Virus record (IMG/VR): IMGVR_UViG_3300023174_000334
Coordinates: 1-39,532 of that record
Source: a virus
Length of the DNA: 39,532 nucleotides
Direction: 5' to 3' (one strand)
Positions within the stretch are counted from its first letter, which is position 1, and every line of letters begins with the position of its first letter. A model generated the notes under the pieces. The model was given only the letters and a program-made list of their open reading frames with translations. It was not told where the DNA came from and did not search any database. The translations under genes and the position numbers were made by a program. Below are positions 27,406-35,718 of the stretch, piece by piece.

Positions 27406-28505
27406 AAATCAGCAAAATACCCGGGCTGGGCAGATTTGGAATTTTTGTAGATGATGTTGATTTTGATCACATCACTGATGAAGAATGGATGGAAATTGGT
27501 CGATTACATTTAACCAGTCTTGTGACTATTATACGCAATGTTGATCTTTCTCCTGAACAATATCAAGTCTTGATGCAAAAATGGGGCACTCCCAGAGATA
27601 TCAATGCATCTAAAATTTGTAAAAAATATCGTCTTCCAATGTCTCAACTGGTTGAAAAAGTAAAAACTGGCAGCACACAAGATCTTGATGCCGAAGATAT
27701 TTTATGGATTCAAGGAATCATCAACATATTGTTAGTAAAAGACAATCGTGTTTATCAAATGATGAAAGTCACCGGGCGGCGCAATGAAAAAGGCGAAGCC
27801 CTGGGTATGTTTTCCGAAGGCGAATTGCTATGGCACAGCAACGAGTCCGGTAATCTTACGTTTACTCCTGCAGTAAGTTTGTTGGCACATGAAGGTGTGG
27901 TAGGCAGTGCCACAGGATTTTTAACCACAACAGACTGGTATGAAAAACAATCTGAATCATTTCGCAGTGAGCTAGATGAGATGGTTGTTTTGCACAAATT
28001 CACTCCTGGCAAGATCAATCCTGGTCTGAGAGAGGAACAAGATTTTATCATGTATAAAAACATGTGCCCGGTAGACAACACACCCATTCCCTTGGTAATA
28101 CAAAGTCCGGGCGGCATAAGTGGATTGCACTACAGTGTCAACACTATTAATCAAATTCAAGGCATGAGTGAAGTTGAATCGCAAAAACTGTTTGATTGCA
28201 TAAACAAAGAACTGTTTGTTGATGAGTTCATGTATGATCACTGGTATCAAAACAACAATGATTTGTGCTTGTTTGATAACAGTATTACTTTGCATAGAAG
28301 GCTGGGCGGTATCACTGATCGCATGTGTTATAGAATACAATATGATTATTCAAATTTGATAGATCAGCCTTACATTCCGTATTTTCAAAAATCATTTGCA
28401 AAACAATACAAAAAAGAAGTGCGAGAAATAGTAAAATATCTGGGAATAACTGATTTTAAACTGCCTAAAAAAGCCTGGTATGAGTACCTTACTATGCTAA
28501 GATGA
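27402..28505 (+). CDS. TauD-like Fe(II)/2-oxoglutarate oxygenase, copy 2, with HxN metal motif
   Basis: Encodes 367 residues and is a paralogue of the preceding gene product. It keeps WHSNE (144-148), the distal H298 in NSITLHRR, and R307/R311. The shared blocks ATGF.TT.DWYE.QSESFRSELDEM and VIQSPGGI.GLHYS run through the catalytic half. The variable region (about 40-135) probably carries the substrate-specific part, so the two may act on different substrates or successive steps. Both ends overlap neighbours by ATGA, tying it to copy 1 and to the following radical SAM gene. The Asn in place of the usual Asp is retained in both copies, so it is unlikely to be a sequencing error. Confidence 0.75.
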   Translation: MKISKIPGLGRFGIFVDDVDFDHITDEEWMEIGRLHLTSLVTIIRNVDLSPEQYQVLMQKWGTPRDINASKICKKYRLPMSQLVEKVKTGSTQDLDAEDILWIQGIINILLVKDNRVYQMMKVTGRRNEKGEALGMFSEGELLWHSNESGNLTFTPAVSLLAHEGVVGSATGFLTTTDWYEKQSESFRSELDEMVVLHKFTPGKINPGLREEQDFIMYKNMCPVDNTPIPLVIQSPGGISGLHYSVNTINQIQGMSEVESQKLFDCINKELFVDEFMYDHWYQNNNDLCLFDNSITLHRRLGGITDRMCYRIQYDYSNLIDQPYIPYFQKSFAKQYKKEVREIVKYLGITDFKLPKKAWYEYLTMLR

Positions 28506-30400
28506 AAAAAAATATTGTAGTATACAGCCCTTCTAGATTTTCCAATGAAGTATGGTTACCAGTTCTCTGGGCACAAGCCAAAACATATTATGAACGCAAC
28601 GGTAAACATACTGACCAATGGAATTGGGCGCCTTGCACTGCCGACATCTACAGTGACGATTTAAACAAAGTAAAAATTACTCTGGGTCACATTGAACCTG
28701 ATGTATTTGCAGTGAGCCTGTATGTTTGGAATTACAACATTGGTCATAAAATAGCACAATGGGTCAAACAGCAATGGCCAAAGTGCATTGTTGTCACTGG
28801 AGGGCCGCATCAATATTTCAAATATGACGACGATTGGTTTGTGAAATATCCTTACATTGACGCCAGCTTGCCAGGTGAAAATTCTGGCGAGTTGTGTTTG
28901 CAACAGATTTTAGACAACGTTGACAATGACAACAGCATAGACTGGAATTTGGTAGCAGACGTTTGTTATCCGCATAAAACATCGCGACGTGCTGTGCGTA
29001 GCAAAAAAATTTCAACTACATCAGACAAACAAGATTTTGACTACAACTGGAGTGCGTTTGACAGTCAATTTGAATATCTAAAAAACTTTGCCAGCTTGGC
29101 CAAGACAGTTGACCCCACAATGAAAATACTCAGTATCATTGAAACCACTCGAGGTTGTCCGTATGGCTGCACCTACTGTGACTGGGGAGGTGGTATCAAC
29201 ACCAAGGTACTGAAAAAACCCATTGAAGTTGTCAAGCAAGACATTGATGCCATATGCCAGCTAAATTTGCATTTTTTATATTTTGCAGATGCCAATTTTG
29301 GAATCTTTGGCAGCAGAGACGTTGACATACTGCAATATCTTGCTGACCAACGATTGGCACACGCACAGTTTTTCAACACTGGCTACGGTGGGTTTGCCAA
29401 AACAGAAAACAAATTGTCGTACATTGAACAAATCTTAAAAATTGATTTGAAATATCAATTGAGTTTGCTCAACGAAATCAAATTGAGCCTGCAAAGTCTG
29501 GATCCAGAAGTATTAAAAATCATTGATAGAAAAAATGTTTCTTTGAGCAAACAAATGGCCATGCTAAAAAACATTACACCTTGGTATAAAAAACTTCCCA
29601 TTTACATTGAGTTGATTTATGGTTTGCCGGGAATGACCTTGGAGAAATTTTATCAAGAGTTAGATTTTTTAGGTGCTAAAAAATTATCTATCCAATGGTA
29701 TCCTTGGATACTACTTCCCGAAGCTCCAGCATACAGCAGAGAGTATCGAAACCAATATCAGTTAAAAACATTGATAAAGACGTCTGGGTGGTGGACCTAT
29801 GAAAACGAAACAAATAATTTAAATGAAATAGTGGTTGAAAGTTTTTCCTACAACCAAGATCAATATTTAGAAATGTTGCTGAGCAGTGGGCTGTACAAAC
29901 TTTTTGTACAAGGCGGGTACCTTCAAGACTTTGCCCAATGGTTACAGCATGATCAACAAATACCGTTGGGGCAATTGATTCAATCAATTTATCAAGAGTT
30001 TTTGCCAACTACCAAGTTTTTAGATCCAGTGGTCAATGCCTGGGAACAACAAATTTTACAAGATTCTACCACTGGATGTTTTATCAAAGTACAAGATCAA
30101 GATGTTTATCTTGGTCTGTATCTAGTAGCCATGGCATTTTTGCACCACAAAGAATTTACTTTGAAATTGGTAGAATGGGCCAAACAAAAATATCAGTGCC
30201 CTGCTCGTGTGTTTGACCAGGATCTCAAATTGGCCATACACAAGGACAATTTTGGTCACAAAACACAAGGATTGATACGATACAACTACAACAAAAAGTT
30301 TTTCAATATGAAAAATGAATTACGAAAAATGTTGTTGATGTTTGTTCAGTTTGCACATTCTGGGCATGCAATTCGAGGCCGGCGTTCATTTTTACTGTAG
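28502..30400 (+). CDS. B12-binding-type radical SAM protein, 632 aa
   Basis: Encodes 632 residues. Residues about 1-140 look like a cobalamin-binding Rossmann-type domain (NIVVYSPSRF; PDVFAVSLYVWNYN; CIVVTGGPHQYFKYDDD). The 4Fe-4S motif is RGCPYGCTYCDWG (C219, C223, C226), followed by a barrel with FADANFG and IELIYGLPGMTLE. The C-terminal 200 residues are unassigned. This architecture is used for methylation and other radical rearrangements, but the N-terminal domain may have lost B12 binding: no DxHxxG motif is seen, as in many family members. The ATGA overlap with dioxygenase copy 2 suggests one pathway. Two hand-counted lines are 32-37% GC. Confidence 0.85.
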   Translation: MKKNIVVYSPSRFSNEVWLPVLWAQAKTYYERNGKHTDQWNWAPCTADIYSDDLNKVKITLGHIEPDVFAVSLYVWNYNIGHKIAQWVKQQWPKCIVVTGGPHQYFKYDDDWFVKYPYIDASLPGENSGELCLQQILDNVDNDNSIDWNLVADVCYPHKTSRRAVRSKKISTTSDKQDFDYNWSAFDSQFEYLKNFASLAKTVDPTMKILSIIETTRGCPYGCTYCDWGGGINTKVLKKPIEVVKQDIDAICQLNLHFLYFADANFGIFGSRDVDILQYLADQRLAHAQFFNTGYGGFAKTENKLSYIEQILKIDLKYQLSLLNEIKLSLQSLDPEVLKIIDRKNVSLSKQMAMLKNITPWYKKLPIYIELIYGLPGMTLEKFYQELDFLGAKKLSIQWYPWILLPEAPAYSREYRNQYQLKTLIKTSGWWTYENETNNLNEIVVESFSYNQDQYLEMLLSSGLYKLFVQGGYLQDFAQWLQHDQQIPLGQLIQSIYQEFLPTTKFLDPVVNAWEQQILQDSTTGCFIKVQDQDVYLGLYLVAMAFLHHKEFTLKLVEWAKQKYQCPARVFDQDLKLAIHKDNFGHKTQGLIRYNYNKKFFNMKNELRKMLLMFVQFAHSGHAIRGRRSFLL

Positions 30401-30417
30401 ATTTACAGCAACAACTG

Positions 30418-30426
30418 TGCTATAAT
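30418..30426 (+). promoter_or_regulatory. Extended -10 promoter before gp46
   Basis: TGC-TATAAT is a perfect -10 with the extended TGn element, ending eight bases before the gp46 ATG at 30435. No good -35 is seen. A short inverted repeat CTGTA-gatt-TACAG (30395-30408) overlaps the previous stop codon. The transcript would have a leader of at most a few bases, with no Shine-Dalgarno sequence. Confidence 0.55.
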
Positions 30427-30434
30427 GCATCAAT

Positions 30435-32198
30435 ATGATTCAAATTAAAAACCTTACTGTACGTAATTTCATGAGTGTGGGCGCGGCCACACAAGGCATT
30501 GACTTTGATCGTCAGGACTTGACCTTGGTCTTGGGCGAAAACCTGGACCTAGGTGGCGACGGAAGTCGTAATGGCACAGGCAAGACCACTATCATCAATG
30601 CGTTGAGTTATGCCATGTACGGACAAGCATTGAGCAACATTCGCAAGGACAACCTTGTGAACAAGACCAATGCCAAGGGCATGATGGTCAGCCTGGACTT
30701 TGCCGTCAACGGCAAGAATTACAAAATTGAACGTGGGCGCAAACCCAATGTGTTGCGCTTCTTTGTGGACAGTGAACAACTCACAGCACAAGATGATGCA
30801 CAAGGCGACAGTCGCGAAACACAGGATGCCATTGAAAATGTATTTGGCATGAGCCATGACATGTTCAAACACATCCTGGCCCTGAACACCTACACCGAAC
30901 CGTTTTTGAGTTTGAAGGCCAATGACCAACGCACCATAATTGAACAGTTGTTGGGTATCACAATGTTGAGTGAACGTGCTGATCGCATCAAAGAGTTGAA
31001 TCGTGGTACCAAGGACGCCATCACACAAGAAGAATTCCGTATACGTGCTGTGCAAGAAGCCAACAAACGCATTGAAGAACAGATAGAAAGTCTGAAGCGC
31101 AGACAAACTTTATGGACCACCAAACATGCAGATGACCTTGTAAAACTACAGACAGCATTGCAGTCTTTACAAAACATCGATATTGACGCAGAAATCGCCT
31201 CGCACAAAGAACACGCTGCCTGGGATCAACGTCGTCGTGACATCAATGACTTGGCCACTCAAATCAGCAGAACCAAACTGGATGTTCAGCGTGAAGAAAA
31301 AACTGTGGCCAAACTTGTGAAAGAAATTGAAAGTTTGGAAGCACACACTTGCCACACCTGTGGTCAAGAGTTTCACGATGCCAAACACACCAAGGTGCTG
31401 GCAGACAAAAAACGAGACTTAGCAGATGCCGAAACCAATGCAGCATCGCACACAGCCGTGTTGGCTGAACTGCAAACGGCACACACCGAACTGGGTGTGC
31501 TGGGCAAACCTCCCGCCATGTTCTATGACAACGAAGATGATGCTTTCAAGCATCGCAGTACCTTGGAGTCACTGCAACAACAGATTCAAAGCAAACAGGC
31601 TGAATCAGATCCTTACACCGATCAAATCTCAGACATGGAGCATCAAGCTCTGCAAACTGTGACCTATGATCATTTGAATGATCTCACTAGAGTTCAGGAC
31701 CATCAAGAGTTCTTGTTGAAACTACTCACCAGCAAAGACAGTTTTGTTCGCAAAAAAATCATTGATCAGAATTTGAGTTACCTGAACGCACGACTCACAT
31801 GGTACTTGGATAGAATTGGCCTGCCACACACTGTGAAGTTTCAGAACGACTTGAGTGTGAGCATTGAAGAACTGGGCCGTGAGCTGGACTTTGACAACTT
31901 GAGTCGTGGTGAGCGCAATAGATTGATACTCAGTATGAGTTGGGCATTCCGTGACGTGTGGGAAAGTTTGTACAGCCCCATCAACATCTTGTTTATTGAC
32001 GAAATGATTGATTCTGGACTAGACACCCAAGGTGTGGAGAATGCATTAGCCTTGTTAAAGAAAATGACACGTGAACGCAACAAGTCAATTTGGTTGGTAT
32101 CGCACAGGGATGAACTGGCTGGACGGGTGGAGAACATCTTGCGTGTTGTGAAAGAAAATGGGTTTACCAGCTACAACACGGACGTAGATATTGCATAA
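30435..32198 (+). CDS. 46: Recombination endonuclease subunit gp46 (SbcC/Rad50 type)
   Basis: Encodes 587 residues, close to T4 gp46 (560). Walker A is at 46-52 (NGTGKTT). Two coiled-coil arms flank a zinc-hook C306-H-T-C309 (AHTCHTCGQEF). The ABC signature is LSRGERNR (489-496), with Walker B NILFIDE (517-523) and a D-loop after it, then a switch-region histidine in WLVSHRDE. It is the ATPase partner of gp47, driving DNA end processing for recombination. The hook CxxC dimerises the arms through zinc. One hand-counted line is about 53% GC. The stop is directly followed by the next ATG. Confidence 0.96.
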   Translation: MIQIKNLTVRNFMSVGAATQGIDFDRQDLTLVLGENLDLGGDGSRNGTGKTTIINALSYAMYGQALSNIRKDNLVNKTNAKGMMVSLDFAVNGKNYKIERGRKPNVLRFFVDSEQLTAQDDAQGDSRETQDAIENVFGMSHDMFKHILALNTYTEPFLSLKANDQRTIIEQLLGITMLSERADRIKELNRGTKDAITQEEFRIRAVQEANKRIEEQIESLKRRQTLWTTKHADDLVKLQTALQSLQNIDIDAEIASHKEHAAWDQRRRDINDLATQISRTKLDVQREEKTVAKLVKEIESLEAHTCHTCGQEFHDAKHTKVLADKKRDLADAETNAASHTAVLAELQTAHTELGVLGKPPAMFYDNEDDAFKHRSTLESLQQQIQSKQAESDPYTDQISDMEHQALQTVTYDHLNDLTRVQDHQEFLLKLLTSKDSFVRKKIIDQNLSYLNARLTWYLDRIGLPHTVKFQNDLSVSIEELGRELDFDNLSRGERNRLILSMSWAFRDVWESLYSPINILFIDEMIDSGLDTQGVENALALLKKMTRERNKSIWLVSHRDELAGRVENILRVVKENGFTSYNTDVDIA

Positions 32199-33683
32199 AT
32201 GGACGCAGTGATTGTTAACATACCAAGAATGGCACCTAGCCGGCCCAGTGCAGGCACAGCGCTGATCAAAAGTTTGTTGAACAACAATCATGTATCAAAC
32301 CAACTGGTAGATATCAACATTGATTTTTTCAATCGTTTTGCTGTGCAATACGGTGCAGAGCAGTTTCAAGAACTTGATAGATATTTTTACAATGACAACG
32401 TTGTATTGTCTGCTACCACAAACCAAAGTTATCAACAATTATTGACTGAGTGGATTCAACGCATTATTGCACTTGATCCCAAGTGGGTACTGATCAGCAT
32501 CTTTACCTGGCAATGTCAAAACTTTGCTAGAGACTTTGTCAAGCAACTTAGAACTGAAACCAAGGCCAAGATTGTGATAGGTGGTCAAGGTATGATCAAA
32601 AGTGAGAACACCAGTTTCAATGAAAACCCTTACTTTGCCAAAGAACTCTTGGCTTCGGGTGCTATAGACTATTACATACAAGGCGAAGCAGAAAAAGCCT
32701 TGCCTGAATTGTTGCGTGGCAATGTCACATTCCCAGGTATCAATTCTGACACATTTGCTGAACGCAGTGAAATGAATGAGGTACCTGTATACGACTTTTC
32801 TGATCACGACATCACAGCATATCACAGTGGGTATTCAGATGGTCAGTTGCCCTTGGAAAGCAGCCGTGGCTGTGTACGATCATGCTCGTTCTGTGATTGG
32901 CCTGTGTATGCCGGCGGATTTCGCAGCAAGCCCGGAGACCAGTTGTTTGAAGAGTGTGTGGGCTACTATCACCAACACGGAACAACCAACTACTACTTCA
33001 ACGACAGTTTGATCAACGGCGATTTAAAAGACTTTAGACAGTTCAATCGCAGACTGGTAGAATACTACGAACAGCACAACTTGCCAGATCGCACATTAAA
33101 ATACAGCGGCATGTACATTGTGCGCAAGCCCAATCAATGGCAGGAAGCGGATTGGGCGTTGATCAGTCGTGGCGGTGCAGATACCTTGTTGATTGGTGTA
33201 GAAACTGGATCAGATCGTGTGCGCAAAGAAATGGCCAAAGGATTCAACAGTGCAGACTTAGACTTTACTGTGCAAATGGCCAGTCGATACAAAATCAAAT
33301 TGTACTTCTTGATGATTGTGGGCTGGCCCAGTGAGACTCGGGCAGACTTTGAAGAAACACTAGATCTACTGCGCCGGTATCAACGTTATGTGGCAGATGG
33401 CACACTGATGGGCATCAACTTTGGCACCAGCCTGACCATAGGCGAAGGCACACCTGTTTATCTCAATCCAGAAAAGTTCGACCTAGTGGGCGTGGATGGC
33501 AAACGGCCAAACGATGTGTTCTGGATGCACCAGCACAACCCTGAACTCACCTACAAAGAACGTGTGCTACGGCGAATCGAAGCACAGGAACTGGCCATTA
33601 GTCTGGGCTATACATTCTGGAAAGGCGACGACCAGTTGACTTTTATTCGTAACAAGTACGAAAGGATTTTGCTTGAACATTGA
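32199..33683 (+). CDS. B12-binding-type radical SAM protein, 494 aa
   Basis: Encodes 494 residues. The first 180 residues form a likely cobalamin-binding-type domain (DAVIVNIPRMAPSRPSAGTA; WVLISIFTWQ; KIVIGGQGM; YYIQGEAEKALPELL). The iron-sulfur motif is SRGCVRSCSFCDWP (C225, C229, C232). The barrel continues with LLIGVETGSDRVRKEM and a FLMIVGWPSETRADFEETL segment typical of the MiaB/B12 radical SAM group. It differs clearly from the 632-residue enzyme. It begins directly at the gp46 stop and its 3' end overlaps the next gene by 11 bases, so it heads the radical SAM/PLP run. One line is about 57% GC. Substrate unknown. Confidence 0.85.
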   Translation: MDAVIVNIPRMAPSRPSAGTALIKSLLNNNHVSNQLVDINIDFFNRFAVQYGAEQFQELDRYFYNDNVVLSATTNQSYQQLLTEWIQRIIALDPKWVLISIFTWQCQNFARDFVKQLRTETKAKIVIGGQGMIKSENTSFNENPYFAKELLASGAIDYYIQGEAEKALPELLRGNVTFPGINSDTFAERSEMNEVPVYDFSDHDITAYHSGYSDGQLPLESSRGCVRSCSFCDWPVYAGGFRSKPGDQLFEECVGYYHQHGTTNYYFNDSLINGDLKDFRQFNRRLVEYYEQHNLPDRTLKYSGMYIVRKPNQWQEADWALISRGGADTLLIGVETGSDRVRKEMAKGFNSADLDFTVQMASRYKIKLYFLMIVGWPSETRADFEETLDLLRRYQRYVADGTLMGINFGTSLTIGEGTPVYLNPEKFDLVGVDGKRPNDVFWMHQHNPELTYKERVLRRIEAQELAISLGYTFWKGDDQLTFIRNKYERILLEH

Positions 33684-34230
33684 AATCTTTTTGCACTGCG
33701 AAACCAGACTGGGTATGCCACACATACGTTGCACCATAGACGAAGGTGCTCCATTCTTTGACGGCCCGGCACAGGAACATATCTCTGCCACGGTGGGCGT
33801 TGCACCCGGATTTCACGAACTGGTGATCAGTCACTACAACAAACAAGATCATGACCATGTGTTGGACAATGAAGGGCGTATCATCATAGACAAGCATGTT
33901 GAGATCCTGGGTATTGGCATAGATGACATTGCATTTAAGATAGACGAACTGCGACAAGCGCACTTCTATCCTGTGTATAATTCTGTGTATTATCAACAAC
34001 AACTGGCACAAGGTAATCCGCTGCCGCCCAGCATTTCGCCCAACTTGTACTTGGGCCACAACGGCATTTGGAAGTTGAATTTTCATACTCCGTTTGTGGA
34101 ATACATTATACAGAAACGCCGCAACCTGGCCATTAACCTGGACAACACTATTTTTCAAAGTGATGTTGAACTGCTGAAGCAAACCAAAGCCTGGATACAG
34201 GCACAACCGGATATTGTATGGAACACCTAG
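33673..34230 (+). CDS. Small beta-rich protein, module copy 1 (unknown)
   Basis: Encodes 185 residues. A TTG start is chosen because AAGGA lies six bases upstream and the reading frame there aligns with the N-terminus of its paralogue at 35233; the next ATG would remove the first strands. The two share an order of blocks: a GMPHIR or GLPNIR strand, a central ISHYNK or IEHYGK, a DK/DR..E...I.ID/VD segment, and a YLGHNGIWKLNF or FFGKNGTWRIAF motif near the end. The predicted fold is a beta-sandwich; a carbohydrate- or ligand-binding role is possible but unproven. It overlaps the next gene by 13 bases, so it probably works with the PLP-like partner. Confidence 0.75.
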   Translation: MNIEIFLHCETRLGMPHIRCTIDEGAPFFDGPAQEHISATVGVAPGFHELVISHYNKQDHDHVLDNEGRIIIDKHVEILGIGIDDIAFKIDELRQAHFYPVYNSVYYQQQLAQGNPLPPSISPNLYLGHNGIWKLNFHTPFVEYIIQKRRNLAINLDNTIFQSDVELLKQTKAWIQAQPDIVWNT

Positions 34231-35255
34231 GCAGACAGTTTGCTATCGCCATGGCCAAGGCACAGAATCCTGATGCTGACTTTTGGGCAGTGCGTTCTGC
34301 TGTCAACGGCTACTATATTGGCAGTAGAGTAGATCGAGATCCTGCTGTGGAAACTTTACTAGCTGCATCAATTCGGCCTGATGATATAGTACGTGCTGCC
34401 AACAGCAGTGATCAACTGCGGCAGTTAGAACAACGTTTTGCTGGTTGGATTCAACGCCACAGCACCAGCACCATTGTGGGATTAGACCAGTATGAGCCAG
34501 ACTACAGTGAAGGCAGCACACAGGCTTTTGATAGTTTTTACTTTAGACACAGACACAGACGCTTTCGTTGCTTTGTGGGAGAATACTTTTATCATCTCAA
34601 GACTTGGATCAGCAACAAAGCGGATTGGAATTTCGTCACAGAATCAGATCCGTTGCTGCCTGGCGATGCTCTTGTTTTGAGTGTGCCATTTTGCGACACT
34701 GTGGCACCAGTTGAAAACTATGATCGAATAATGTCCATATGCGATGCACAAAACATTCCTGTGCTCTTGGACTTGTGCTATTGGCCCATCTGTCATGACT
34801 TACACATTGATTTGCGTTATACTTGTATAGACACTGTGGCATTTAGTCTTAGCAAGGCTTGGCCTGTGGGCACTGCCCGAATAGGCATGCGATACACTCG
34901 CCCAGGCACATTCGATGGACAACGACTGCATCACAGCATAGGATACAACAACAATGTGGGTGCCATGATAGGCAACGTATTGTTAGATAATTTTAAACCA
35001 GACTGGATTCATACCTCACGTCAAAGTAAATACAAAACTGTGTGTGACGTATTCAACTTACAGCCTACCAACAGTGTGAACTTTGGCATTGGCGATGCCT
35101 CCTGGAATCGGTACAATCGCAGAGAACTGCTGAAGTCTTATCAACTGGACTTTGATCCTGCCTTGTTTGTAAATCGTATTTGTGTGAACCGAGTGTATCA
35201 ACACTGGGATTTGTTTAGGACTTTTTGTCGACATGAACTTAGCATTAAAATTTAA
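34218..35255 (+). CDS. Fold-type I PLP-enzyme-like (aminotransferase-like) protein, module copy 1
   Basis: Encodes 345 residues. Class I/II aminotransferase landmarks are present: a GSTQAF glycine-rich loop (about 99-104), an aspartate in VLLDLCYWP (D185) where D binds the pyridine nitrogen, and the presumed Schiff-base lysine K213 in AFSLSKAWPVG, followed by ARIGMR (R221). This pattern is shared with the 353-residue protein downstream. Substrate-binding features of named aminotransferases were not recognised, and the reaction could be transamination, decarboxylation or none. It overlaps both neighbours (13 and 23 bases), suggesting stoichiometric production with the two small proteins. It could also be a PLP-fold protein used structurally. 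Confidence 0.75.
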   Translation: MEHLGRQFAIAMAKAQNPDADFWAVRSAVNGYYIGSRVDRDPAVETLLAASIRPDDIVRAANSSDQLRQLEQRFAGWIQRHSTSTIVGLDQYEPDYSEGSTQAFDSFYFRHRHRRFRCFVGEYFYHLKTWISNKADWNFVTESDPLLPGDALVLSVPFCDTVAPVENYDRIMSICDAQNIPVLLDLCYWPICHDLHIDLRYTCIDTVAFSLSKAWPVGTARIGMRYTRPGTFDGQRLHHSIGYNNNVGAMIGNVLLDNFKPDWIHTSRQSKYKTVCDVFNLQPTNSVNFGIGDASWNRYNRRELLKSYQLDFDPALFVNRICVNRVYQHWDLFRTFCRHELSIKI

Positions 35256-35718
35256 AAATATACAAGACTGTAATGGTCTGCCTAATATACGTATTGTGAT
35301 CAATGACGCTGTGGTGTTTGAAAATACAGTGTGCCCGTTGATTACCGTACAATGCCATCCTGTGGACAACAAAATAAACTTGAGCATTGAACACTACGGC
35401 AAAGATCCTTCAACGGATACTGTGGTTGTTAACGGTGCTATTGTACAAGACCGCAGTTGCGAACTAGACACCATCGAAGTAGATGGCTACGACTTGCAAG
35501 AACTAAAGTGGCTGAGTGCGTATCACTGTGATGACGACAGTGTATTAGACAAATGTTTGTTTTTTGGCAAGAACGGCACATGGCGCATTGCATTTGAATT
35601 GCCTGCGCTGAAATGGATACTGCGCACCAGACATGAGATCAACCGCAATGATCCCAACTGGTCTGAAGATTATGAAAGTTATGTGAGTGCATGCAGACTG
35701 CTGAACAAATCAATTTAA
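35233..35718 (+). CDS. Small beta-rich protein, module copy 2 (unknown)
   Basis: Encodes 161 residues and is a diverged paralogue of the 185-residue protein at 33673. Shared elements are GLPNIRIVIND, NLSIEHYGKDP, a VDGYDLQEL segment and FFGKNGTWRIAF (NGxW motif) before the C-terminal helix. The insertion holding the Tyr/Gln-rich loop in copy 1 is shorter here. The start lies inside the preceding gene (23-base overlap) and the end overlaps the next by 28 bases. The repeated order small protein then PLP-like protein shows the pair was duplicated as a unit. No catalytic motif or membrane segment is seen. Confidence 0.75.
   Translation: MNLALKFKNIQDCNGLPNIRIVINDAVVFENTVCPLITVQCHPVDNKINLSIEHYGKDPSTDTVVVNGAIVQDRSCELDTIEVDGYDLQELKWLSAYHCDDDSVLDKCLFFGKNGTWRIAFELPALKWILRTRHEINRNDPNWSEDYESYVSACRLLNKSI

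Noticed and set aside
30395-30408. CTGTA-gatt-TACAG as a terminator before gp46
   Set aside because: Five-pair stem with no T-run after it; more likely chance or an operator.
33673-33690. Later ATG start for the 185-aa gene
   Set aside because: The TTG has a good AAGGA at six bases, and the resulting N-terminus aligns with its paralogue.
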